Shown: positions 1 to 10,886 of the stretch, in pieces
Position numbering within the stretch: position 1 is the first letter of the stretch
Layout of the letters: each line of letters begins with the position of its first letter
Source: Copromyces sp. CBS 386.78
Lineage: Eukaryota > Ascomycota > Sordariomycetes > Sordariales > Sordariaceae
Assembly (NCBI GenBank): GCA_030685235.1
Contig: MU839088.1
Span: forward strand, 310,001 to 374,000
Length of the DNA: 64,000 nt
Direction of reading: 5' to 3'
Position numbers and translations under genes: made by a program
The notes under the pieces: model-generated
What the model was told of the DNA's origin: nothing
The model's input: the letters and a program-made list of their open reading frames with translations, nothing else
Databases searched by the model: none

Positions 1-542
1 CTTGGCGGTTGTGGGGGTCGTTTGTTCGTCTTTGGCAGTGGTGGTGGTGGAGGAGGAGGAGGAGGAAGAAGCAGCCGCGACTCCAGACGAGGCGGCGGCG
101 GCGGCCGAGGCGGCGGCCTGGGTGGTGGCTATGGAGAGAGCACGGGTGCGGCTGATGAGGGTGGTGCGCAAGTCGCTGAAGCCGCGCGTGGCATCTTGAC
201 TGACGGCTGAGAGTTCCTTTTCGGCTTCGCGATAGACGGATTCGCCCTGGAGAGGGTTGAGAAAAGACAAGAGTTAGTCTCTCAAGTTCGATGGTGTCGT
301 CGCCCTACAACTTGGAGTTTTTGCTGGTGGCGTGAAAGGCGGTGACCACATACCTGCTTCACAACATTGCCGAGGAAACCACCGATCCTGGCACCCCAGG
401 GACTGTTCGAAAATGCCCGATAGGCATCTTGAAACTCGGCGTTCAAGGTCGGAGGTTGCGCTGGCGCCTTGTCCGATGACGAGGAGGCTTGGTTGTCATC
501 AGTCAAGGTCTCCTCTTGGATGTGGTCGTATGCGACATCCAT
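1..542 (-). CDS. Conserved-looking protein of unknown function, C-terminus beyond the window
   Basis: Minus-strand gene that runs off the left edge. The proposed start is the ATG at 542. Exon 1 spans 542-354. An intron spans 353-247, with donor GTATGT, branch GACTAAC and acceptor CCAG. Exon 2 continues from 246 to the edge in the same frame. The visible protein starts acidic and Ser-rich. It then has a segment with alternating aromatic and glycine residues (FSNSPWGARIGGFLGNVVKQ) that continues across the splice junction into a charged, probably helical stretch (GESVYREAEKEL). After that come long Ala-, Ser- and Thr-rich low-complexity runs. I do not recognise the family. The frame stays open upstream to 770, so an earlier start is possible. 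The splice signals and the frame preserved across them support a real gene. Confidence 0.6.
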
Positions 543-2820
543 GGTTACGGTATGGATTGGGTCGGCAATGAGCTTGATGGTAGGAACTGGAGGAACGTGT
601 GGATGGATAAGATTCTGCCAAGAACTATGATTAACGATAACGCCGCTGGATGTGATCACGGTTGCAACATTCGCGAGTGTCGATTTTGTGGTGGATGGGA
701 GGCTGATCGATCCCTTGAATCCCCGCCGCATCTGTAGCGCTGTCGTCTTGCCCGTGTCATGGTGCTGCACCTACTGTGGGGAAATGCAAGCACTAGTATA
801 CAATCTGGAGAGACATTCCCGGAAGCACGGGCCTTTCTACAAAAAACGTCGAGACCGCGGGCGGCTTTAAAAAACCACATGTTAGTCCCGTCAGTGACAC
901 TCTCACTCGTGAAAGCCGAAGCTGACCAAGGGACAAGCTTAACGTCTGTCTGTCCAACATGGCCTGATTTTGTGTGCCCAGGCTCGCCAGGTCGTGAGTG
1001 ACTTTGCCCAAACACCGGGCGGATCGCAAGCCGCTTGCAAGCTTAGCCGGATAGTATCTTGTAGCCACTCGGAGACAAGCCATGTGGGTGTCCCATCAGT
1101 CGTTGAACTGCCGACAAGAAAAAAAACGTGGGATCTTCAGTGGCATGGGGTCTCGGACAGTTGGTGGCGAGGTATACCCACGCAAGTTGCGATGGTAGGA
1201 ATTTAAACCGGTTGCGCCGATCTACACAATCTCCTTGACACGAATTCACCTGCTGTTGCTCGGCTGGACACCGTACCCGTGGTTTAGGTTTAAGTTGATG
1301 CGGAGAGTGCATGGACAGTTGGCAGAACCCGCTCACGTTAAATCGGTCAATGTCGTCCTCTTATGCAGTGAGACACATGGAACAATCTAGGAAAAGATAC
1401 CGACATACATATCGCGGAAACGGTCGGGCTGATTGTCTGCATGCGCAGATAACTTGCAGTCCTTTTGTTGGATGAATGGCCTCGGAGTGTCACCTGCAGG
1501 TCCAGAGTGCTGACAGTTGCCAGAATCGGTCTGACAGGGTGTCAAAGAAGGCAACGGCAGACCGTCGAGGACGCTGACAAATTGACTCGACAGCGACCCC
1601 TCCACACTCCACTTGGAGACCCCCAAGGCCCCAAGCGTGCGCCAATTGTGCCCCGTGTTAGGTACCTAGCCTCCACTGCGAGTTTGGCCCTGCCGTGTCA
1701 TCGAAGGGCGTCCGCTCTTTCTCCCGCTTTTGGACAGTCTCGCCAAAGAGTCCTTCCTGCCTGTCTGAGATCCGAATCGTCTCGGAGAACCAGGCAACGA
1801 AACACAATCCTGCTCGGCAGCCTGCTCGCCTCTCCAATCGCAGATAGGGAAAGGAGCATCCGCGGGATCATACCTTTGCTGACAATAAATCAGAAAGGCC
1901 GAGTGTCAGGTGAGTCAGGTGTCAGGCGTCCGACGACCTGCCATCAGAGTTCAAGTCAGCGTCCGCCGCCATCCCACTCCCCTCGCAGCAGCGGCCAACG
2001 GTTCTGCTCCAGCAGCAGTTCCATTGTCAACCTAGGCACTCAATTTTCTCTCTCCTTCTCACCCTCCCTCGACCACAACTTTCCCCTGGTACCTACCTTA
2101 CCTTTCTTTACCTCTCCCTGCTCCGTGCAAAATACATCCGCGCCCTTTGTGACTTGCCACTCGGACCAAGTCCCCTTTCTTGTCTCAGTTCTTGCAGTAG
2201 AGACACTCACTCTACCGTTACTGCCTACTCTCGTTTTGATCCCCGGCAAGCCCCATCACTTCAACTCAAGCGGAGGAACGTCTTCCTTCAGTTGGGAGGC
2301 GACTTGAGTCTGGGAACTAGAGAATCGGAAGCGAACTGGACAGGAACTAGAACTGCCCGGTCTCGAATTCCGTCCTATCCCGCAACGGTCAGCGGTCAAC
2401 GGTTTTTTTTGTGCCTTCCAAGTTGCCAACTGCGTGGCCGGTGGCTCGTCCCCCTCCGATCCAAAGCCCGCCTCAGTTTACAGTGCCGTCAAAACGTCAT
2501 CGTCTCCGCAAGAGAGATCGTTATCGTCACCAGGACTAGCACCCACGACTAGCATCTGATCTACCCCGGCATCAGTCTTCGACCTGGACATACGTGCACT
2601 CCATCTTGGGCCCGGTACCCCGGATTCTCCGCTAAACGTTTGCTACGTATTGGACCCACGGTCTTGATACTCGACGATTTCCGCCTGCGCGGCTCCGACC
2701 GCTGGAAGCGATCAGATCACGACAGTGACTTCGTCCCATCTTCTCAACACCCAAGGTCTTTCCCCGATCCAACCCACTGCTCTGTCTCCTAGTCACCATC
2801 TCGAGCACAGGACAGCCAGA
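543..2820. other. Intergenic region and probable long ap-1 leader
   Basis: No coding region with recognisable similarity. A 280-codon open frame at 1465-2307 has low-complexity Ser/Pro/Arg composition and no domain, and looks like chance. The CT-rich DNA from about 2000 to 2800, just before the ap-1 start, resembles a long fungal 5' leader. No TATA box or uORF can be assigned with confidence. Confidence 0.5.
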
Positions 2821-4749
2821 ATGACGTCGACGCACACCCCCCTTCACAATCTCGTCCTCACCCCGCAGCAACAAAGGCTGCTGTTTGCCGCCCTCAGTTC
2901 CAACAAGCCCACCAACAACACACAACCCGACTTCTCTAATCTGCCCGCAATGTACAACGGAACGCCTGCCCAAGGACTCGACCCTATGGGTTTCCAGCAC
3001 ACCCCGACCTTCGGGTACGACTACGGCCTTGACGGACAACATGACCCCAATCTCGATTTGAACTTCGACACGGTTGATCAATCCCACACGACGGACGATC
3101 GATCCAATGCTGCAAGCGATTCCAAGTCGGGTTCCGCTGATGGAGAGTCCCCCGACAAGCGCAGTCATCCGGATGATGACGAGGAGGAGAACAGCGAGCC
3201 GAAGAGGAGAGAGGGTGAGGGAAAGGTTGCCAAGAAGCCTGGCAGAAAGCCTCTTACCACTGAACCCAGCTCGGTAAGCCTGCCTCGGTCGTCTGACCAT
3301 GTCAGTCCCAGCGAGGATCGACTACTAACGTGACAATAACAGAAGCGCAAGGCTCAGAATCGAGCGGCTCAACGAGCTTTCCGAGAACGCAAAGAAAAGC
3401 ACTTGAAGGACCTTGAGAACAAGGTCGAGGAGTTGAAGAAAATCTCCGAGACTGCCAACCATGAGAACGAGGTTCTTCGCAAGAAGATGGAGAAGATGAG
3501 CAACGAGCTCAATGAGTACAAGAAGCGTCTGTCTTTGATGACAACTCGGCCACCAATTGTTCCACCTCGGGCTATGCCGTTTGGCAACTCGTTTGTCAAC
3601 AACATCAATGATGTTGACTTCCACTTCGAATTTCCCAAGTTTGGCGGTCCTCTTCCTGGGCCACACCTTGCAAATCAACCCAAGAAGGCAACCCCTGTGT
3701 CGCCCCCTTTGTCTTCAACAGGCCGACTGGAGCAACCTACAAATGGTGTCAGCACCGGTATTACACCCAACTACAGTCAAATAGGCCTCGATACGCAAAC
3801 CAAGGAAGATTTGGCCCATTACTCGGTCGATCTTTTCACGCCTCAGTCAGCGCGCGGTGAGGGAGCGAATTTCTCCACCAGTGGAACAGATTCTCAGTAC
3901 AACGCGGGGGCCGGCACATCAACGAGTTCCCCATCATCTTCCACTTCGAACATGGGTGGTGCTAGCTCGTCGTGCGGCACATCCCCAGAGCCCCTCACTC
4001 ATTCACCCGCCGGGTTGAAGTCAGTTGATACCATGGCGACAATTGGAGAAGAGCAGCCAAGTGGCATTGGCTCAGGACAGCCAGGTAAGCATTGGCCGGT
4101 TTTGAATGTTCGTTTTGATCATATAGGCCGAAGTTTGCTAACGTTTTTAGACTTCAATACATTCGGTGTTGACAACACTCTCAACTGGTTGCCCCAAGAC
4201 AACTTCCAGTTTGATCCACAGCTCTTCGGAGACTACCGAGAGCCTCAGAACAACGTCCTTAACAGCGGATTTGACGATTGGGTGACGTACGATGCGGGCG
4301 ATGCGGATTTCCTGATATCTTATAATCTGCCGCCGACAACTCCAGGACTGCTGCCACCACAGCCCGATGCAGAAGCACAGCCACCGAAGAAGGATCTCAT
4401 CGCCCAAATTGATGAGGTTAACGCATCAGATGATGGACCCGGAGAGCAACTTGATTGCAACAAGATTTGGTATGTTCACGTCAAGAGAGTAGTCGAGAAT
4501 GTGACTGTTACTAACAATGTCAATAGGGACAAATTGCGCAGTTGCCCCAGCGTACAGAACCAAGAGGTTGACATGGACGCTTTGTGCTCTGATTTGCAGA
4601 AGAAAGCAAAGTGCTCTGGCTCTGGTGCTGTGGTTGATGAGAAGGAGTTCAAGAGTGTTTTGAAGAAGCACTTAAGTCCTGAGGCAATGGCGAAGTGCGA
4701 AAAGGACTGTGAAGAGGAAAGAGCACGGAAAGCAGCCGCCGCATTGTAA
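2821..4749 (+). CDS. ap-1: AP-1-like bZIP transcription factor (Yap1/Pap1/NapA family), oxidative-stress regulator
   Basis: Four exons: 2821-3273, 3343-4084, 4151-4469 and 4527-4749, giving 578 residues. Introns are 69, 66 and 57 nt with GTAAG/GTATG donors and CTAAC branches. Exon 1 encodes a Gln/Asp-rich N-terminus ending in an acidic then basic stretch. The bZIP starts exactly at exon 2 (about residues 152-215), with basic motif NRAAQRAFRERK followed by a leucine zipper. The C-terminus (about 500-560) is the cysteine-rich redox domain, with LDCNKIW, LRSCPS, ALCSDL and KAKCSGSG. In this family that domain senses peroxide through disulfides and masks a nuclear export signal, so the factor accumulates in the nucleus under oxidative stress and induces antioxidant genes. 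The first in-frame ATG is 2821; the open frame upstream of it has no ATG. Confidence 0.95.
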
Positions 4750-5804
4750 GAGCGGCTCACTTCCATGCATATGACCGCATAGAGAAGGTTTTCTCCTGAT
4801 TCAGGGCTACCTCTTCCTGAGATCGCTTGTCTTGGAATCTCTGGAATCTCAACTGGCATCTCACAATGGACGACATCTACATCTTTCTCGCGGTACGGTT
4901 TTTATTCACATCGCGGCGGATTTCTTTGCTACATCGGCACTACGGTTTTCATCATGTCTCGGAGTTGAACGAACCTTGAACGATCTTGCCGCTATTGGCT
5001 CGTCTACAAATCAAACGTGGGAATCCACCACGAATACTGGCTAGGAGTTTACGAGATGCCGGAGCATTTACAGCGTTGGGAAAACGGGCTCTCAGGTCCA
5101 GAACAGGCCGAGAGCGGCGGGACTGGTTACTGTTTCCTTTTAGTAGGATGGATCACTCGGTCAACGCACTCAACGAGAATATGCGTGCTGGTCTGCAAAT
5201 AATGAGCAGTCCATTATTGGGGACACAAGACATGGGGGTGCGCTTCCACATTGCTCTAACTGGCAGGATGTTGAGGAAGGCTCGGGCTTTTGTCGGCTTC
5301 TTGATCTACACAGATGATCGGTCTCAAACAGGACCATATGACGTTCGCTACGGCTTGGAAGCTCTTCCTCAGTCCGTAAGACATTAGCGAACTGTTTTCT
5401 TCGGAGGTCAATGGGTTATGGATTGCATGCGGCTTTGAACGGAATGGTATCTCATTACATCCAACAAACTCACCACTCTTTTCGTGCTGATGAGGCATGA
5501 CCCTGGTAGCTTAAACTAGAAATAATTAGTCTTCACTTCATCTCGTTGTGGCCTCGTACTATCTATCGTCTGCTTCTGAATTTGTCCGTTTCCTCAGGTT
5601 CGTAGGTTCCTTGCCGGTTACCACTACCCATCAGCTCTTCGCCTTCTCCAACGTGCCCTCGAACCTAACTCTTCATTTTTCTCTTCTGACCACCCTCCTG
5701 AAGAGATACTCCCTCGCCAGATCAAAATGCCCCATCATCACCATAACTAGAACTGCAGCTACAAAACCACAGTCACTCCCACTTAACCTCTACTTACCCT
5801 CCTC
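4750..5804. other. Intergenic region downstream of ap-1
   Basis: Lies between the ap-1 stop and the C-terminal end of the minus-strand CCC1 relic, and so probably holds both 3' UTRs. Open frames here (for example 4986-5387 and 5548-5808) are short, lack domains and look like chance. Confidence 0.5.
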
Positions 5805-6753
5805 CTAATTCTCTCCACCACCCCTACCAGAACCGACAAGTATCCCATCAAACCCAATGACCAACCCCATCGCCGCCCCCGCCACAATCCCGCCCACCAC
5901 AACCATCTGTACGCCCGCCCTCACTCCGTTCCGCATCACCCTCCCTCCGTTTCACTGCTCCAGAACGAGACAGGTCTTGACGTACCCGAACAAGAAGTTG
6001 GAGAGAATGGGATAAATATCTGGGAGAGAAGTTGGTTAAAGGGGTGCTGAGCTGTTGTTGATTGCCCGACATGGAGGTCGCATTTGTCTTTTTCCTCGAG
6101 GATGACGGTGTTACAGGCCGAGGCGCGGCGACTGGAGGTTGTCTCTATGGTTGCTGAGGTCTCTTCCGACAGGCAGGAGGAGTAGTAAAAATCCACAAGC
6201 GCCCGCGTCTTGGCGAGTGTTTCCTTATAGGAAGCTCTGGTCGGGTTGGCTCAACCCAGTCAGTTAGTGGTCAGTCATCTCAGTTCCTTCCCATCCACTT
6301 CTTCCTCCCATCAACCTCACACGGACTATGCGAAACTCAAAGTTGAACAGTGAACACTCACGCCTCACTCTTTGCCTTCAAACACCATCCCAAGCCCATC
6401 GAGATAGCACCAGCTATCAACTCCGCCAGTCCCCCAAAGATGAACACTCGCGTATCTCCCAGCGCTGAAAGACCTATTGTCAGAGCGAAGGGGACGGTCA
6501 AGCCGTCAGACAAGCCAATGGTCGCATCGGATATGAACCGAGGGGTGATTTGGAAGCTTAGTGACCTCCTTTCTGTTTTCTTCTTCTCTATATGTAGGGG
6601 ATCAGACTTCGACGGTGGTGGTTTAAGTTTCTCTTCGGGTAGTAGTAACTGGGATTCAATATCTGTAACGGCTGGTGTGACGCTAGAGGCGTTGGTACTT
6701 CGTCGTCGTCGATCAGGAATCTGGTGCGCCTGGCTGGGCTTCTCTGAGAGCAT
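5805..6753 (-). pseudogene. Degenerate CCC1/VIT1-family vacuolar iron/manganese transporter
   Basis: Exon 1 (6753-6362) encodes an unmistakable CCC1 N-terminus: a charged leader, then RFISDATIGLSDG, SALGDTR and GGLAELIAGAISMGLG, which is the first transmembrane hairpin. A plausible intron (6361-6237, GTGAGT...CCAG) leads to SYKETLAKTRAL, also typical of the family. After that similarity stops. About 200 bp further, in another frame, the family C-terminus reappears (FLFGYVKTCLV, then GVQMVVVGGIVAGAAMGLV), split by an in-frame TGA. The cytosolic metal-binding region and middle membrane segments, normally about 100 residues, are absent and there is no room for them. The conserved GGYLGA stretch reads GWCLKA. 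Spliced without correction, only about 230 residues are encoded, ending at 5936. CCC1 proteins move Fe2+/Mn2+ into vacuoles; this copy is probably non-functional. Confidence 0.7.
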
Positions 6754-7840
6754 AGACTCGTTACCTGGCTCTTCTTGATGGGTAGAGTGGCTGGTGTTGG
6801 GAGGAGCAGAGAGCCAGTTACGCCGCTCTCGGCGGAGCAGGGTGTTTTAGAGCCGAGCTAGGCATGCTGAAGATTCCGTAGCAGGAAAGAGGAAGCAGTG
6901 CGCAATCAACATTCTAGGACGGGAGGGAAGAGGGTTAAATTCAAGGGTGGGGGCCCCCGTGTTCTTGACATCAACTTCTCTAGTGCCCAGAGATATTGAA
7001 TTGATCCTTGTGTCAGTGACTTGTTCGCTCTTGTTGTCACCTCCGCACCGTCAAAGGCAACACAATACTCCCTTGGCGTCTCCCGTCGAATAACGCCCGA
7101 AGACAGGTTGTATAGTGCTCTCGATCAACAACTCCCATGTGTTCACATCCTCGCACAATTGGGACTTTGACCTGACTGGGCTGGGGCAGCGCACAAAGAC
7201 GTAAGTCTACCCAAGTTGTGAGATACCCGGGTATCACTAGTCGAACCTGAACATTGGTCGGGAGAGGTAATTGTCCCATCTTTGTCGTGAATAGGTATCC
7301 ATCTCGAGTATCACTGGCCAAGGTCTGCTGGAATGTCTAAGCATGACCATCGTCACGAGATCAGTGACCTGTCGAGAGCCGGTTTGACGGCGTACGAATT
7401 ATCCCAACGGAGTGGAACAATGCTTGGAAGAAGATATGGCGTTAGAACACAGTGATAACAAACATGGTAGCAAGTTCAATCAATATTTTCACAGGCACCG
7501 CCAAAACTGCAAGTATGAGAACGGAGTGATTTATCCGTCATTCCTGAGACCGATTCAAGTGATATTACAGAGGAGAGAGCCTGTCAGACACCTATCCTCC
7601 TCCTTCCCAAAACCATATCTTACACAACCGCTTCAACTCCGTCGGTCCCAGCTGAGATCCCCCTGCCAACTTCCATCTCTCGCAAGCAATCGAACACTTG
7701 AAGGCATTCCACCTCCCGTCTCGCTCGCACTCCTGCCTAACCAGCAATGGGATACCTCCCAAAAGGCAAAATTCCAGAGCTAAATTAATTCACCTCAAGT
7801 CCGTGGCGAGTTCAAAGAAAGTCAACAATCCTGGTTCCAC
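6754..7840. other. Intergenic region
   Basis: Covers the presumed promoter of the CCC1 relic and the 3' side of the next minus-strand gene. The 123-codon frame at 7412-7783 shows no domain. No repeats or RNA genes were recognised. Confidence 0.5.
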
Positions 7841-8062
7841 TTAAGCGCCCCCATCTCGCTTAGCATACTCCTCCTCCATCCTCTCCTCGTAAAGGCGATC
7901 CGCCTCCAGTTCGGCCTCGGACTTGGGCCTGCTGCTTCCTGCTCCCGTGTTCACTCCAGCGCCGGTGGGCTTCTGCTCCTGGTGGGACTCATGCTCCTTC
8001 TTGTCCTGAGGGTGCTGGGAGACGTTGAGGATGCCGGATGTGACGGTGTCGGGAGAGGACAT
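7841..8062 (-). CDS. Small 73-residue conserved-type fungal protein, function unknown
   Basis: A single-exon frame starts at the ATG at 8062 and ends at TAA 7841-7843. The product is hydrophilic. It begins MSSPDTVTSGILNVS, has a His/Glu/Lys-rich middle (KKEHESHQE), and ends in an acidic helix (KSEAELEADRLYEERMEEEYAKR). There is no signal peptide, transmembrane segment or cysteine. The compact ordered ends resemble small fungal proteins known only as hypothetical. The in-frame extension upstream to 8542 is Ser/Thr/Pro-rich and unlikely to be translated. Real coding status is likely but unproven; function is unknown. Confidence 0.6.
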   Translation of the reverse strand: MSSPDTVTSGILNVSQHPQDKKEHESHQEQKPTGAGVNTGAGSSRPKSEAELEADRLYEERMEEEYAKRDGGA

Positions 8063-9347
8063 TTTGGTGGTGTGTTTGGGGTTGGAGAGTATGGAAAACA
8101 GGGTGAAGGTTTTTAGTGGTTTTCGGGTTTTGATTGGTGGTCTTTGGATGATTGATTGTCTCGAGTGTTCAGAGGTTGAGAGACTTAGGTTGGGGTTGGT
8201 GGTAGTTTGGCCGGATGGATTGATACGTAGGCTTTGAGGAAAGTAGACACTTTTGGGGTTTGATAATGAAAATAGGAAGCGATAGTCGTGTATGGTTGAG
8301 GAAATGTCCGTTAGAAAGCGATTAAATATCCAAAAACTGAAGGCTGCCTCCCGTGGCAAAGGTGGCGAGCACGTGTGGCTACGTAATAGCTGCGGTAAGC
8401 ACGCGTCTTTTGAGGGGGCAATTGGGGTAGCATCACGCCGTATATACGACGGAACATGTTTGTGGTTCTGCGGTTTCATCATATCCACCAAACTCAGCTC
8501 GCGAAACTGGCAAACCGCCTTCCCTCTTTCGGTGCAGGGCATATGGCAGAAATATGGCAGAAGTCAGCCCAGTCAGCAGGCATGTGTAATCCTGTGCAGC
8601 CGACATCTTACGAGTGCAACACAATGTAGAATCTCGGCAGCAGAGGCTTCGTTATGCTATTGCCAGGGTCCCAGCGGTCTCGTCGTTTATATCCCCAGCA
8701 AACTACCTAGAAGAAATCCCAAAAGCACAGTAGAAAAGGCTCAGGTGACAGTCCTCCGCCTAGAAACATTGCCCTCCACGTTAACTCACACACATTTACA
8801 TGTACAGTAAGCGGGCTGATCCTGCCAGCTGCCTGTACAGATATGCCCATATGTAGGCGCTCAAAGAGGTAAGGCGGTTTGCCAGTTTCGCGAGCTTCTA
8901 CGGTAGTTCAAGTCTCGATCCTTGGCGTTTCCACCAGGCGCCTAGTGACGGGCTAGGTGTATGCTTGTTTGTGCTTTGTGTTGCTCACGGAAAAGTTACC
9001 TATTTTGAAGTAGCGTAGCAGGTGCGAGATGGCGATACCTTATAGTGGAGTCCACCTGGAGGCAGCGGGCTGTATCACTAACACTTACACGCTGCGAGAT
9101 ATCTTGGAAGCCATCAATCACCGAACTTGATGCATGTCTACTAACATATGTAAGGTAGGACAAACAAGTTGCAAACATCTCATCCAGAAATATCATTATG
9201 TATCATGGTATATAATAGTCTAGGTATATAGTTTCCGACATCCAAACCCCTCTTGGTCCACAATGTCAACACCCATCTCCAACTTCCTTCTGTAACCACT
9301 GAGCCTTTTGCCCAACGACCACACCCAAGATTTCACCAACCCGAAAT
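8063..9347. other. Intergenic region containing an inverted-repeat element
   Basis: Sits between the hydrolase stop and the small-protein start. Apart from the inverted-repeat element at 8496-8896 no gene is supported. The 172-codon plus-strand frame 8292-8810 runs across the left arm of that element and has no recognisable domain. Confidence 0.5.
8496..8896. mobile_element. MITE-like element with 26-bp perfect terminal inverted repeats
   Basis: The 26 bases at 8496-8521 (starting AGCTCGCGAAACTGG) are the exact reverse complement of 8871-8896. After one mismatch the match continues inward over CCTCTTT, so the arms reach about 34 bp. The 401-bp unit encodes no transposase. No target-site duplication is obvious. 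The small size, perfect arms and intergenic site suggest a non-autonomous DNA transposon, though a hairpin RNA source is also possible. Confidence 0.7.
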
Positions 9348-10886
9348 TCAAAGCTTCGCAACATCTCCCTCCGAAGCCGGCACACACTTCAACTCTATCC
9401 TCCTCCTAATCTTCTCCCTAATCTCCTCCTCCGTATACGGGCTCAGCGTCATCGGATCCAGCTCCTTCTCCGCCAACGTCCCCGAATGGATGGTAGTAAA
9501 CGTACTCCTCGTCGTGTTTTTCTCATCCACTTCTTGTTCAGAAGCAGCAGGTTTCGTAGTAACCCTCGAAATAAACCTCGACCACCCCTCCATACACCTA
9601 TCCGCCTCCCTCAGATTCTTGAGCAGCATCGCAAAGCAATGCGGCATCCCCTCGTACTCCTCGAACGTGACCGACACCCCCTCGGCATGGAGCCGCGCCG
9701 CCGTGAACCTATCCTCGTCCGCCAACATCTCCCAACCCGTGCATATGTACGTCGGCGGCGCGCCGCGCCAGCTGGGCGCCAGCAGCAGGCTTACGAGCGG
9801 GTGCATAATGTAGTCGTCAGCGACGTACATGCTCATGCGCAGGGGGTTGGCGGGCCAGGCCGCGCAGTGGTCGCGGGACTTGTCGGCGTTGTCCTGCGCC
9901 TCGAGGCCGGGAAGATAATCGAAGGGGGCGTTGGTGACGCACGAGGGCGAGCTGTGCGTGATGTCCATCCAGGGCGAGTTGACAGCGACTCCCGCCGGGA
10001 GGGGTACGGAGCGCTCCTCGCCGAGCCAGGACACGGTAGTGCCGGAGCGCTGCAGTTGCATGAGGAGCTGGAGGAGTGCGAGCGAGAGGTTGCCGCCTGC
10101 GCTGTCGCCGGCGATGACCATGTGCTCGGGCTTCACGGCTTCGTGGAAGGCGTCGGGTGGTGGGTAGAGGAGGCCGAGGTACGAGACTAGGGCGTCCATG
10201 ACTGCCGCCGGGAACGGGTTCTGCGGCGCGAGCCGGTAGCGCACCGAGTAACACCTGCCGCCGGTCCGCTTGGCGAGCTCTCTGCACGTAGGCCGGTGGG
10301 TGGCCGGGTCCATGAGCCAGTAGGCGCCGCCGTGGAAGTAGAGCACTGTAGTCGGCGTCTTGACATCCTTCATCATTTCGTCGTACTTCTCCCGTTCTGG
10401 AATGTCGGGCAGCTTCGCGTCCTTGGGCACGCCAGGCCTGTGTGCTGTCCACTCCGCCTCGACGGGAAGGACTTCCGGTAGTTGGATCCTGGCCGTCTTT
10501 GGTTGGTCACGGTCTTGAAGCCCGTCGATGACCTTGGTCAAGGTTTCACGGATGGCGCGCGCATCCTCCTCCGTTGGGATGGGTAGGCTGTACTTGCTGA
10601 CCCATATCGTGCCGCTGATCGGGGGTGCTTTCAAAAGCATTCTTTGAGTAGAAGTGATGCTCTTGGGCTTGGGGACGTCCATAAACGAGCGGAGCATGGC
10701 GATGGTGAGTTCTGTCCGCAAATCCTGGTATTTTGACGCCGGCGAGACCTGCAACATGTGAAGCAGGGCCACCCGGGCCATGAGCGGGATTTTGGATACC
10801 AGCTGGAGGAAGAGGGCGGTATTGTCCATGGCGGCGGGCTTCTTGGTGCGCCTGGAGGTGACGGATGGGTTTGGTGCTGAAGACAT
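9348..10886 (-). CDS. Alpha/beta-hydrolase, hormone-sensitive-lipase-type esterase
   Basis: An intronless 512-residue frame starts at ATG 10886. The core is a classic hormone-sensitive-lipase family alpha/beta-hydrolase. The oxyanion motif FHGGAYW has HGG at residues 185-187. The nucleophile elbow GDSAGG (260-265) carries catalytic Ser262. A candidate catalytic Asp is at about 390 (EMLADED), and His416 is in MPHCF. A long N-terminal region (about 1-175) precedes the core, with a hydrophobic start (FLQLVSKIPLMARVALLHML) that could contact a membrane. About 75 low-complexity residues follow the core, rich in Thr/Ser/Glu. Such enzymes hydrolyse short-chain esters or secondary metabolites; the substrate cannot be told from sequence. 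No biosynthetic genes adjoin it. Confidence 0.88.
   Translation of the reverse strand: MSSAPNPSVTSRRTKKPAAMDNTALFLQLVSKIPLMARVALLHMLQVSPASKYQDLRTELTIAMLRSFMDVPKPKSITSTQRMLLKAPPISGTIWVSKYSLPIPTEEDARAIRETLTKVIDGLQDRDQPKTARIQLPEVLPVEAEWTAHRPGVPKDAKLPDIPEREKYDEMMKDVKTPTTVLYFHGGAYWLMDPATHRPTCRELAKRTGGRCYSVRYRLAPQNPFPAAVMDALVSYLGLLYPPPDAFHEAVKPEHMVIAGDSAGGNLSLALLQLLMQLQRSGTTVSWLGEERSVPLPAGVAVNSPWMDITHSSPSCVTNAPFDYLPGLEAQDNADKSRDHCAAWPANPLRMSMYVADDYIMHPLVSLLLAPSWRGAPPTYICTGWEMLADEDRFTAARLHAEGVSVTFEEYEGMPHCFAMLLKNLREADRCMEGWSRFISRVTTKPAASEQEVDEKNTTRSTFTTIHSGTLAEKELDPMTLSPYTEEEIREKIRRRIELKCVPASEGDVAKL

Noticed and set aside
1465..2307. 280-codon open frame upstream of ap-1
   Set aside because: Composition is low-complexity Ser/Arg/Pro with no domain, no good start context and no similarity I recognise; it lies in the probable promoter/leader.
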